Below are positions 14,400 to 27,300 of a stretch of 64,000 nucleotides of DNA, piece after piece; positions within the stretch are counted from its first letter, which is position 1; each line of letters begins with the position of its first letter. This stretch comes from Baylisascaris procyonis (taxonomy: Eukaryota > Nematoda > Chromadorea > Rhabditida > Ascarididae): the NCBI GenBank assembly GCA_037389465.1, contig JAZARR010000082.1, positions 5,134,501 through 5,198,500 of the forward strand. Direction: 5' to 3'. Made by a program: the position numbers and the translations under genes. The notes under the pieces were generated by a model. The model was not told the DNA's origin, did not search any database, and saw only the letters and a program-made list of their open reading frames with translations.

Positions 14400-17300
14400 T
14401 TTCAAAATTTCTCATTCGGGTTGACTTAATAAAGGGAAAACCATGGGTCGGTATGGAGCGTTGCAAAATATTTTTTCAAAATTTTCAAAGTTAGTTTGGG
14501 TCTTGAAGCGAAAACTAGCGATCGGTATCGGTCGTTTGAAATTATGTTTCAAAATTTCTCATTCCGGTTGACTTAATAAATTGAAAACCGTGGGTCGGTA
14601 TCGGATGTTGCAAAGTATTTTTTCAAAATTTTCAAAGTTAGTTGGGGTCTTGAAGCGAAAACTAGCGATCGGTATCGATCGTTTGAAATTATGTTTCAGA
14701 ATTTCTCATTCCGGTTGACATAATAAAAGGAAAACCATGGGTCGGTATGGGATGTTGCAAAGTATTTTTTCAAAATTTTCAAAGTTAGTTGGGGTCTTGA
14801 GGCGAAAACTAGCGATCGGTATCGATCGTTCAAAAATATGTTTGAAAATTTCTCATTCCGGTTGACTTAATAAAGGGAAAACCGTGGGTCGGTATCGAGT
14901 GTTACAAAATATTTTTTCAAAATTTTCGAAGTTAGTTTGGGTCTTGAAGCGAAAACTAGCGATCGGTATCGATCGTTTGAAATTATGTTTCAAAATTTCT
15001 CATTCCGGTTGACTTAATAAAAGGAAAACCATGGGTCGGTATCGGATGTTGCAAAGTATTTTTTCAAAATTTTCAAAGTTAGTTTGGGTCTTGAAGCGAA
15101 AACTAGCGATCGGTATCGATCGTTTGAAATTATGTTTCAAAATTTCTCATTCCGGTTGACTTAATAAAGGGAAAACCATGGGTCGGTATCGAGTGTTACA
15201 AAATATTTTTTCAAAATTTTCAAAGTTAGTTGGGGTCTTGAAGCGAAAACTAGCGATCGGTATCGATCGCTTGAAATTATGTTTCAAAATTTCTCATTAA
15301 GGTTGACTTAATAAAGGGAAAACCATGGGTCGGTATCGAGTGTTACAAAATATTTTTTCAAAACTTTCAAAGTTAGTTTGGGTCTTGAAGCGAAAACTAG
15401 CGATCGGTATCGATCGTTTGAAATCATGGTTCAGAATTTCTCATTCCGGTTGACATAATGAAAGGAAAACCATGGGTCGGTATGGGATGTTGCAAAGTAT
15501 TTTTTCAAAATTTTCAAAGTTAGTTGGGGTCTTGAGGCGAAAACTAGCGATCGGTATCGATCGTTCAAAGATATGTTTGAAAATTTCTCATTCCGGTTGA
15601 CTTAATAAAGGGAAAACCGTGGGTCGGTATCGAGTGTTACAAAATATTTTTTCAAAACTTTCAAAGTTAGTTTGGGCCTTGAAGCGAAAACTAGCGATCG
15701 GTATCGATCGTTTGAAATTATGTTTCAAAATTTCTCATTCCGGTTGACTTAATAAAAGGAAAACCATGGGTCGGTATCGGATGTTGCAAAGTATTTTTTC
15801 AAAATTTTCAAAGTTAGTTTGGGTCTTGAAGCGAAAACTAGCGATCGGTATCGATCGTTTGAAATTATGTTTCAAAATTTCTCATTCCGGTTGACTTAAT
15901 AAAAGGAAAACCATGGGTCGGTATGGGATGTTGCAAAGTATTTTTTCAAAATTTTCAAAGTTAGTTGGGGTCTTGAGGCGAAAACTAGCGATCGGTATCG
16001 ATCGTTCAAAAATATGTTTGAAAATTTCTCATTCCGGTTGACTTAATAAAGGGAAAACCGTGGGTCGGTATCGAGTGTTACAAAATATTTTTTCAAAATT
16101 TTCGAAGTTAGTTTGGGTCTTGAAGCGAAAACTAGCGATCGGTATCGATCGTTTGAAATTATGTTTCAAAATTTCTCATTCCGGTTGACTTAATAAAAGG
16201 AAAACCATGGGTCGGTATCGGATGTTGCAAAGTATTTTTTCAAAATTTTCAAAGTTAGTTTGGGTCTTGAAGCGAAAACTAGCGATCGGTATCGATCGTT
16301 TGAAATTATGTTTCAAAATTTCTCATTCCGGTTGACTTAATAAAGGGAAAACCATGGGTCGGTATCGAGTGTTACAAAATATTTTTTCAAAATTTTCAAA
16401 GTTAGTTGGGGTCTTGAAGCGAAAACTAGCGATCGGTATCGATCGCTTGAAATTATGTTTCAAAATTTCTCATTAAGGTTGACTTAATAAAGGGAAAACC
16501 ATGGGTCGGTATCGAGTGTTACAAAATATTTTTTCAAAACTTTCAAAGTTAGTTTGGGTCTTGAAGCGAAAACTAGCGATCGGTATCGATCGTTTGAAAT
16601 TATGGTTCAGAATTTCTCATTCCGGTTGACATAATAAAAGGAAAACCATGGGTCGGTATGGGATGTTGCAAAGTATTTTTTCAAAATTTTCAAAGTTAGT
16701 TGGGGTCTTGAGGCGAAAACTAGCGATCGGTATCGATCGTTCAAAGATATGTTTGAAAATTTCTCATTCCGGTTGACTTAATAAAGGGAAAACCGTGGGT
16801 CGGTATCGAGTGTTACAAAATATTTTTTCAAAACTTTCAAAGTTAGTTTGGGCCTTGAAGCGAAAACTAGCGATCGGTATCGATCGTTTGAAATTATGTT
16901 TCAAAATTTCTCATTCGGGTTGACTTAATAAAGGGAAAACCATGGGTCGGTATCGAGCGTTGCAAAATATTTTTTCAAAACTTTCAAAGTTAGTTTGGGT
17001 CTTGAAGCGAAAACTAGCGATCGGTATCGGTCGTTTGAAATTATGTTTCAAAATTTCTCATTCCGGTTGACTCAATAAAGGGAAAACCGTGGGTCGGTAT
17101 CGAGTGTTACAAAATATTTTTTCAAAGTTTTCAAAGTTAGTTTGGGTCTTGAAGCGAAAACTAGCGATCGGTGTCGATCGTTTGAAATTATGTTTCAAAA
17201 TTTCTCATTCCGGTTGACTCAATAAAGGGAAAACCGTGGGTCGGTATCGAGTGTTACAAAATATTTTTTCAAAATTTTCAAAGTTAGTTTGGGTCTTGAA

Positions 17301-19300
17301 GCGAAAACTAGCGATCGGTATCGATCGTTTGAAATTATGTTTCAAAATTTCTCATTCCGGTTGACTTAATAAAAGGAAAACCATGGGTCGGTATCGGATG
17401 TTGCAAAGTATTTTTTCAAAATTTTCAAAGTTAGTTTGGGTCTTGAAGCGAAAACTAGCGATCGGTATCGATCGTTTGAAATTATGTTTCAAAATTTCTC
17501 ATTCCGGTTGACTTAATAAAGGGAAAACCATGGGTCGGTATCGAGTGTTACAAAATATTTTTTCAAAATTTTCAAAGTTAGTTGGGGTCTTGAAGCGAAA
17601 ACTAGCGATCGGTATCGATCGCTTGAAATTATGTTTCAAAATTTCTCATTCCGGTTGACTTAATAAAGGGAAAACCATGGGTCGGTATCGAGTGTTACAA
17701 AATATTTTTTCAAAACTTTCAAAGTTAGTTTGGGTCTTGAAGCGAAAACTAGCGATCGGTATCGATCGTTTGAAATTATGGTTCAGAATTTCTCATTCCG
17801 GTTGACATAATAAAAGGAAAACCATGGGTCGGTATGGGATGTTGCAAAGTATTTTTTCAAAATTTTCAAAGTTAGTTGGGGTCTTGAGGCGAAAACTAGC
17901 GATCGGTATCGATCGTTCAAAGATATGTTTGAAAATTTCTCATTCCGGTTGACTTAATAAAGGGAAAACCGTGGGTCGGTATCGAGTGTTACAAAATATT
18001 TTTTCAAAACTTTCAAAGTTAGTTTGGGCCTTGAAGCGAAAACTAGCGATCGGTATCGATCGTTTGAAATTATGTTTCAAAATTTCTCATTCGGGTTGAC
18101 TTAATAAAGGGAAAACCATGGGTCGGTATCGAGCGTTGCAAAATATTTTTTCAAAACTTTCAAAGTTAGTTTGGGTCTTGAAGCGAAAACTAGCGATCGG
18201 TATCGGTCGTTTGAAATTATGTTTCAAAATTTCTCATTCCGGTTGACTCAATAAAGGGAAAACCGTGGGTCGGTATCGAGTGTTACAAAATATTTTTTCA
18301 AAGTTTTCAAAGTTAGTTTGGGTCTTGAAGCGAAAACTAGCGATCGGTGTCGATCGTTTGAAATGATCTTTCAAAATTTCTCATTCCGGTTGACTCAATA
18401 AAGGGAAAACCGTGGGTCGGTATCGAGTGTTACAAAATATTTTTTCAAAATTTTCAAAGTTAGTTTGGGTCTTGAAGCGAAAACTAGCGATCGGTATCGA
18501 TCGTTTGAAATTATGTTTCAAAATTTCTCATTCCGGTTGACTTAATAAAGGGAAAACCATGGGTCGGTATCGAGTGTTACAAAATATTTTTTCAAAATTT
18601 TCAAAGTTAGTTGGGGTCTTGAAGCGAAAACTAGCGATCGGTATCGATCGCTTGAAATTATGTTTGAAAATTTCTCATTCCGGTTTACTTAATAAAAGGA
18701 AAACCATGGGTCGGTATCGGATGTTGCAAAGTATTTTTTCAAAATTTTCAAAGTTAGTTGGGGTCTTGAAGCGAAAACTAGCGATCGGTATCGATCGCTT
18801 GAAATTATGTTTCAAAATTTCTCATTCCGGTTGACTTAATAAAGGGAAAACCATGGGTCGGTATCGAGTGTTACAAAATATTTTTTCAAAACTTTCAAAG
18901 TTAGTTTGGGTCTTGAAGCGAAAACTAGCGATCGGTATCGATCGTTTGAAATTATGGTTCAGAATTTCTCATTCCGGTTGACATAATAAAAGGAAAACCA
19001 TGGGTCGGTATGGGATGTTGCAAAGTATTTTTTCAAAATTTTCAAAGTTAGTTGGGGTCTTGAGGCGAAAACTAGCGATCGGTATCGATCGTTCAAAGAT
19101 ATGTTTGAAAATTTCTCATTCCGGTTGACTTAATAAAGGGAAAACCGTGGGTCGGTATCGAGTGTTACAAAATATTTTTTCAAAACTTTCAAAGTTAGTT
19201 TGGGCCTTGAAGCGAAAACTAGCGATCGGTATCGATCGTTTGAAATTATGTTTCAAAATTTCTCATTCGGGTTGACTTAATAAAGGGAAAACCATGGGTC
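14400..19300. repeat. Higher-order repeat of 8 units (1,176 bp) in satellite 1
   Basis: Rare variants recur every 1,176 bases, which is 8 x 147. GGGCCTT instead of GGGTCTT occurs at 15674, 16850, 18026 and 19202. ATGGTTCAG instead of ATGTTTCAA occurs at 15426, 16602, 17778 and 18954. CATTAAGG instead of CATTCCGG occurs at 15295 and 16471. Three independent markers with the same spacing show that blocks of eight units were copied together. Confidence 0.9.
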
Positions 19301-19826
19301 GGTATCGAGCGTTGCAAAATATTTTTTCAAAATTTTCGAAGTTAGTTTGGGTCTTGAAGCGAAAACTAGCGATCGGTATCGATCGTTCAAAGATATGTTT
19401 GAAAATTTCTCATTCCGGTTGACTTAATAAAGGGAAAACCGTGGGTCGGTATCGAGTGTTACAAAATATTTTTTCAAAATTTTCAAAGTTAGTTTGGGTC
19501 TTGAAGCGAAAACTAGCGATCGGTATCAATCGTTTGAAATTATGTTTCAGAATTTCTCATTCCGGTTGACTTAATAAAAGGAAAACCATGGGTCGGTATC
19601 GGATGTTGCAAAGCATTTTTTCAAAATTTTCAAAGTTAGTTTGGGTCTTGAAGCGAAAACTAGCGATCGGTATCGATCGTTTGAAATTATGTTTCAAAAT
19701 TTCTCATTCCGGTTGACATAATAAAAGGAAAACCATGGGTCGGTATGGGATGTTGCAAAGTATTTTTTCAAAATTTTCAAAGTTAGTTGGGGTCTTGAGG
19801 CGAAAACTAGCGATCGGTATCGATCG

Positions 19827-20100
19827 TTTGAAAATGACTTTCAAAAAATTTTCAAAATTGTCTTGGGTCGTGAAGCGAAGACTGTCGATTGGTATCTATC
19901 GTTTGAAAATATCTTTCAAAAATTTTCAAAGTTGTTTTAGGTCTTGAAGCGAAATTTGTAGATCGGTATAGATTGTTTGAAAATATCTTTTATAAAATTT
20001 TCAAAATTGGTTAAGGTCTCGAAGCGAAAACTGTGATCGGTATGGATCGTTTGAAAATATGTTTCAAAATTTCTATGTTGCTTGAGGTCTTGGAAGAAAA
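19827..20100. repeat. Monomeric edge of satellite 1 (74-75-bp units)
   Basis: At the right end the period drops by half. TTTGAAAAT anchors are at 19827, 19902, 19976 and 20050, spaced 75, 74 and 74. Each short unit reads like the second half of the 147-bp unit (TTTCAAAAATTTTCAAA, then GGTCTTGAAGCGAA, then GATCGGTAT). I read these as diverged remnants of the ancestral monomer. Confidence 0.85.
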
Positions 20101-21317
20101 GGGAATGAAAAAAATTACAGATTGCAGCCAAATATTTATTGTGCACAGAAAAAAAAACATTCGCAACAGTTTAATTACGCATAGAGAACATATTTAAATC
20201 ACAATGCTCTAAGTATGGCTCATCACAACAAATTTTCGACAAGTGTTCTTTGACTATATTAGATGATTCAACCGTCAGGCATTCTGTAGAATTCGATGTT
20301 TCCACCCGATTTCAGCACACTAACTACTGACTGGTTCTCGGGCGATGGTTAACCATTCCGGAAAAGGGTGAGGCTGAACGGTTCGATCAATCTAAACCTT
20401 CAGGTACATACAATTGAACGTAATCGTTCATGGATGCAAAGCATGTTTGACAGAGATTCCAGGCGCTGGATATTTTTTGGTATATCGAATAGGAATTAGT
20501 TCTGCAACCGCACCTTCCTCGAAATAAACAGACCCAAGTAGTTAGCGTAATATGACCAGTGATAAAAAAATATATTGATAAAATTTCTTCCATACCGTGA
20601 AATGTTTCATTCGATTTTCTTTCTATTCTTCGCTATTTTTCAACGTTTGGTTTTGATTGCAATTTTTTTGGCTAAATTTTAGTTCTTCAAATTTTCTCAG
20701 CTAAATATTCTTTATATAAACGGTTGCACATTTCCAAGTTCTTCACTATGGCCTAAACTTGGTGAAAAAAAAAGATATTTCAACTTTAAATACTACTAGT
20801 GAATATTTTAATGCATTTTTTGATGAAATAAACACACAAAAATTCATCAAGAAATCAATATTGTGGCACAAAAATTAATGCTCGTTTAGCATGCATCTTT
20901 TACCATACAAGAATCAAAATTTTATAATGAAAAAGCATTTTATGAGAGACAATAATGAATGGCAATACGATGCAAAATGCTTATACAAAAAATTTCTTTT
21001 TGTTAATGAGACTTATTCATTTGTAAAGGTCTCATTCATTTAGAGAAACATAATATTGCGAGAGTTTAGAAAATTATGTCATTTTTCAAAATTTCTAAAC
21101 GTAGAATATTGATTTCTAGTCATAAAAATCAAGTAGAATTTGATTTATCGGGTCTTAACTTTTCGCTGTTCTTATAGAAATTATCATTTTTCATCAACAC
21201 TGCCTACAGAGAATATGCTTATACGATCGATAATCATTGCCATCGAGAGAAGCATTACATTAAAAAAAAAACGACGACTAAAAAACATTTAAGAAGAAAA
21301 TTTTTAGATGAGAGAAT
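20101..21317. other. Intergenic region between satellite 1 and the homeobox gene
   Basis: AT-rich with no convincing exon on either strand. It presumably includes the 3' UTR of the minus-strand homeobox gene, but I see no clear polyadenylation hexamer on the minus strand close to its stop at 21318. Confidence 0.5.
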
Positions 21318-24300
21318 TCAGCTTTGATATTGCACATTTGAAGTGGCCGGTTGACAACTCATCCGTAACGCAAAACTTTTCTGATAGAAATCTTCAGTCG
21401 GATCGGTGCCAAAGGTTCCAATTGTTGAACTAAAAAATAAATAAGAGATGATTTATGATAGGCTTTAAATGATAAGCAGATATAGTAAATAATTAAATAG
21501 TATATCACTATATAACACAATCAGAAATTTCTCACCTCCATTTTATCCCAATTTTTTTTTTTGAAGCGCAATATAAAAGCTTCCATTAAAAATTCATCAT
21601 CCGTTCACTAGCCCCTCTCCTTATTCTTGCATCCCCCTCCCTCCAATCATATTCTTTAGTCTTAGTGCCGTCTTGAAACTAAAGACATATCGGCAGTTTT
21701 ACTTGCAATTCGGCGTAAACGTTTATTTTCTCGATATTGCCATTAAGAAGAGCACTAAACAACTTATCTCAAATAGATCGAAAACGAATTACATTTACTT
21801 AAACGTTACAATTCTTTTTCGTATTTTATATTATGCTAATATTTGTTAAATTTTTTTTAAATGTTAATTGCTAAACTGTTAAACAGTTATAAATGTTAAA
21901 AGTTAAGTGTTAAACATTACAGTAAGCAAGTACCTAATGAATATAATACAAGATTAAATTTGTTGAACGACTAGAAAAGAATAATCAACCTCGCTATCGG
22001 ATTGCCAAAACTAGGCGTTGAGGAAACGGAACCATAAGCTGGCGTCGTTGCCGGATAAGTCATAGGTCGAGCTACTGGATATGGCTGATACCTGAAATTA
22101 ATAAAAAACCTCATCTTAAATTAGATTAGATGTTAATATTTATTTGAAATATTTATAAGTGATTTTGAGTGAGTTGAATATTATCGCGCAATTCTTCTCG
22201 GAGAAGATGGCGCATTATAAGGATTGAAATGTGTATCATATAGTATAGGAGATCCATACAATTTTAATTACACTTGATGCTCACCGTTTTTGATTTAACT
22301 CTAATTTTGTACCAATTAAACGCAAAAGTATATATAGAAAAATAAATCTAAAACTTACAAGAAACATTGTTATATCATTGTTATATCACTATAGTAGCTA
22401 GAATTTTGTTGTTGCTAATGATGAATTGTCAGTGATGAAATAAATGAAGCGTTAAATTTTTGAGGAGTTCTAATTATAGAAGCGATGATCGCCTAGTTTG
22501 CATATTGATCGAACAATTTCTTCTAAATCTTTAAAATGAAACGATTAGGCGACTATTACGAATATTTTCGAATGCTATCGTAATCGAGCATTTATTTCTA
22601 TTGCTGTAATTGTTGCCAGCATTTTATTCACAGTCATAAGGTAAATCCAATAATCAAACGTTAATGAACGTTAATTAATGCACTAATATGAAGTCAATTA
22701 AGCAGAAGTAATGAATAGTCCCGTTCAAAATCGGAAAACACATCATACCGTTCAATAATCTTATTATATCAATCTAATATCATTTCACTATATAGTGTTA
22801 ACACAAATCCGAAAAAATGGCACAATATGTGTTTTATTCATCTTTGAAATTTATTTCCACTGCGCTAAGAAAAATACTTTACTTATTTTTGTTGTCTTAT
22901 TGCAATGAAATATTGCGATAAGATCATTGCAAAGTTTTGTTAGAAAATTTGTTGCAAAAAATTCATTGCATTTTGCAATAATTCCTTGCATTTTAATATT
23001 ATCAGGTTGAATTTCAACTAAATTTATCGATAAATTCGAACCAGAATGAATCCGTAGCCGCTCTAGCAGACATCGCCGAAGGAGGATACATAGGTCCACG
23101 CATTATTTGACCAGCACTTTGAGGTGGAAACATCGATTGTGGTACAAGTGCCTTGGAAAGTTGTTTCTCCTGTTTGCGATGCTTTGCACGACGATTTTGA
23201 AACCACACCTGTAAATAACTCGTACTAATCCAGTTGTTCTGTGTCGTTACGAATAAAAGTAGTAGCAGCAAAGCTGTAAATGCACTTAAAAAGTCCAGTT
23301 GTACCCTCAGGTATAGCTTAACACCTTGACATCCAGCCTAGAGCAGAAAATCAAGTCCTATTTGATGGCCTCATATCGGTAAGAAATATAATGAATCATA
23401 TCCAGTGATGTGGTAGCACCACTAGTATAGCACCAAATTTAAATTTTAAATTTAATATCTCTAGCACGTACGATGGCAAGCCATATTTAATGATAATGTA
23501 TCCAGTAGGATACCAGCAAGTTGCTTTATTTGGCATTCTCTCCTTTCTGAATTTATGCAATATGCTTTCATTTGAAAATTATTAAGCGAAAAGCAAGTGG
23601 ACGTTGAAAATGGATGCGTGTTAAATGGAGTAAATTTAATGTAATTTATAGATATAAAAGTGAGCAAAAAAATTTTGGATTCCTGGCTAAGAAACTATGA
23701 AATTATCTCATTTCCTTTTCATTTGCCATTCTCTTTTATGCCTTTGATGCTCTAATCTCCGAGTCTTGCTATGACTATAAAAAAAATATTGTGGTAAGTA
23801 GTGATATGATAAGTGCATTTGGAAATAGGTCATCAAGTTCGATTTGTTATGTTTTTAAAATAGCTATATTTCTTTTATTCAGTTATTTGTGTCGATGAGC
23901 TCTTTACTGTTGAAATATTAGAAATGAGCACCTTATATGAAGTATAAGAGGTATTTAAGTTGGTTCTCGAGATGAATATTCGAAACGATGGAAAGAAGTT
24001 TATGTAAGCAACTAGCTGATTTAGTCGATAGTAAGGATGAAGTGAAAGCCGCTGAATGCTAATCAAATTGTGCGCATATAAGGAGAGACGAATGCACAAT
24101 GATTAGAGACTCTCAATGAGCAAGCACAAGCAGCACCACCACCATATACCCGTTGGGGGGAAAACGCGAAATGCACTACAAAACAACGCTTCGCTACCGT
24201 AATCCACTCAATGAGGCAATCGATTTCGTTATTCGCACACAATTTCACGCGTATTTATAACTCCCAAAACGATTATTCGGTTTACGGTGGAAACGTTAAA

Positions 24301-27300
24301 CGATATGCGTAAAATTTGGCTTTAAATTGAATACAATCATCATATTACCAATGCATTAGTTAAGGCAATCAATGCAAAAAAGTTGTGAACATAGGTAAAA
24401 TAAGTAAAAAAAATAAGTAAAATAATTTGATCAGCTAACTAGTGTGACCAATGGATAGTCAAAAGGTAACATTAAAGAATGAGGAAGTGCGGCCTCTTCG
24501 ATGGATTGAGGATAAAATAAGCTGCATTACTGACAGCCATATTCTTTCACATGCCATCTTCAAATAACGCCTGTTATAAAGTTATGACACCAATCAACGG
24601 ATTACAAAGATAAAATTGTAATGTCCAGTTAATGAGTTGAATTAAAGCTAAGTAGATGGGCGATATGTCTCAAGAAAGAGAAGCTACCGTACATATGAAA
24701 GGATTGTTTGTCCCTGGATAGTATCGTACTAGGACCGAATATACATAGAAACTTTTTTTCCACATTTCTAATCGACCATAACGGTGTAAACAGGTATTAA
24801 ATTGTTTTTTTAAACAATAAGTCCACTACTGAATTTGATCTCTAGCCGGCTCTTTATGTATTTTCTATTGCTATCGTTTCTTCCTGCCCTATATCTCACT
24901 GCGAAAGTGAACATTTTAGTGTAAATATAAAGTTTCATGTTAAATTACAATCACTCAAATTTTAAAAGACGACCAGTACTGGAGAAGCCACTTTGATTTG
25001 CTATTTACGTGCCATAAATAAATAGCGGTTTCATTGTCAGTGGATCTATGAGTGCGCTGGTTGCTCGAGTATACTATAGCCGAAAGTCACTAATTTATTT
25101 TACATATCTTAAATATCGACTAAAGTGATGACTTTATTTATAACTTCGCAAACGCATATTTATATCGTAGTAATATTTATTATCACGTCATACTTGAGGG
25201 CTATAGTATAGCACCTTTCATTATTAGTTACTAACCCCAGTTCCTTAGCAAATAATTAGTTTGTGAGTCCACTGACTTCGGCTGTGTAGTATACTTGGGC
25301 AATGATGAAGAAAATTAGTGCAGGAACAAAGACGACATAAGAGAACAAAAAAAGGAAGACGATCACAGGTGCATATGCTATCACCACAAGCAGTGTTTCT
25401 CCCTCTCTCTCCCTCCCTCTCCCTTTTCCTCTCTCTTCACATGCTCTGTCTCTGCGCATGTTCATCATCAATTGCTAACACCATCTGTGCAAAAGCTTAT
25501 ACTGTAATTATACGATCAGCTTACAGCGTTGGCAAGCATTGCCACCCGAGAACTGAACAAAAATCGCGCACATACAAAAAAAAAATTATAATTTTTGCAT
25601 CTTCGATTTTCTATTTTAGGCAATTGTACTTGAATTACTTCCATAATAATCGTACTTTTTAGTTCACATAAACTATGCGAATACGCATAGAATCATTCAA
25701 TATTGTATATTTTTTGTGTATGTGTTTGCATGTGTATGCATCTACGCGTGCAATCTATCTGTCCCTATGTCTGTCCGTGTCTGCGTACGTGTCCACGTGT
25801 ACATGTGCAGATATACATGTATAGATCTACATATAGGTTCATTACTTACAACTAATGGTAGCAATTTCAGATAAGAGGACATTTTTGCAAGTGCTAGCAA
25901 TAAAACATCGAAATGCCGAAAACTCTCCCTTCAGCAGCTGGTTTTTCATTTCGATTCCACTGATTGTTTTTTTTAGGAAAAGGAAACAGCCGTTTATAAA
26001 ACTGATGTCTTTTCTCAGAAATATTTTAGTAAAGTCGATCCCATTTCCTTAGATAATTTATACAATCCAAATAATGTGAATTCTTAGGCAGTTATCCTTC
26101 AGTAAAAGTAATGCATTTAATTCGATAGAACACTTTATCATTCAAATTTTTTAATTTTTTTTGGTAAAATTTCGCGCATTTTCTTTCAAAATTCTTCATG
26201 AAATTTTGCATATTCTTCACTTTTTTCAAAAGGTTTCATTATTAAACTAAATTTGAATAACTGAATGCAACCATGTGATATCTGTATTATGAAACTATTC
26301 AATTCTATGCAAATAAATCAACAATGACCATCATTTATAAGCTTATATTAGATGTCATTGATAATGCTCATTGAAACCCCGACCGTTCAGGGAACGACGA
26401 TGTCGATAGATCTGCATGATGCTTTCTCTAGCCGTTTTGTATCGGAGTGCGGATACTTAGCACAGATGGCGCAATGTGCAACGGTGGGTCGACGTTCGGG
26501 ATCCCCGCTGAGTTCGAGTCCGGTCAAAACCCTCCCAAAACATTAATTGCAGCAAACCAGCTTATCCCACACGGATATAATTATCGGCTAAAAGTGCGCG
26601 AGTCATCATGCATATCTCAATTGAGTATAGTGTAGAGGTTGAGTAACGTAAACATAAATTAGCACAGATGTGCATCAGTTTTTAACGCATTGACCTCAAA
26701 TGAACTCAATGGTATAGGACAATGCTTGAAATCCTAATAAACAATAGAACGTTTTTCTCTTAGCTCATTGATACAATTTGTTCACCCCGTCTTGACCTTT
26801 GCAGACAATGCACAAGAAGATATGCACAATTGATTAAGGATTTAAGAATGATATGAGTATGATAAATTAAAATACTATTTATAAATATTCCCTTAAGACT
26901 CTTAAATTGAAAATTGAATTCAGTTGGGGCGAATTAATGAAATATTTGGACTTATGAAAGATTTCGACTCTAACGATTCGTCATCGAATCGATCGATAAT
27001 TGATGAGGTGATTTTTTTGAGATGTAGTAACTTCATCACACTCTTTTTAATAATAGTAGTGAGATAAATTATGCGCGAGTCTGCGAAGGATTTCAATAAT
27101 GCTTATGTCAAGTGAATTACGATAAATTCTACTAAAGATTCACAGAATTGATTGGAGTTTATAATGTTTATAATAAAAAATATAATAAAAACATATAAAA
27201 ATATAATAAAAAATATATAATAAAAAATATAAGTAACATTGATAAGAGTTCTAATAGTTTTAAACTTATACCTGCAATCTTATTTGCAATCTGTGTAGAA

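Larger units (their letters stand above)
7090..20100. repeat. Satellite 1: 147-bp tandem array
   Basis: Head-to-tail array. The landmark ATG/GTG before GGTCGGTAT is at 7240, 7387, 7534, 7681 and onward to 19735. The span 7240-19735 is 12,495 bases, exactly 85 x 147, and intermediate points checked (9886, 13561, 18559) are in register, so there is no net indel over 86 units. Units differ by point changes, such as ATG or GTG at the landmark, CTTAATAAAGGG or CATAATAAAAGG after GGTTGA, and GTATCGATCG or GTATCGGTCG. Each unit falls into two diverged halves that share TTTCAAAATTT, a GG...TT block, AAAAC and CGGTATCG. Flanking edges (about 7090-7170 and 19827-20100) hold single half-units of 74-75 bp. 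No unit contains a splice-competent gene. The array separates the 3' ends of the vitellogenin and homeobox genes. Confidence 0.97.

Noticed and set aside
7090..20100. CRISPR-like regular array
   Set aside because: Units are contiguous with no unique spacers, far too long, and the genome is eukaryotic.
21971..21990. Homeobox gene ending at TAG 21971
   Set aside because: The donor at 21989 joins in frame to 21429-21318, which has a good acceptor and adds a [11 protein letters not shown] tail. The short ending would give a Leu/Ile-rich nonsense tail.
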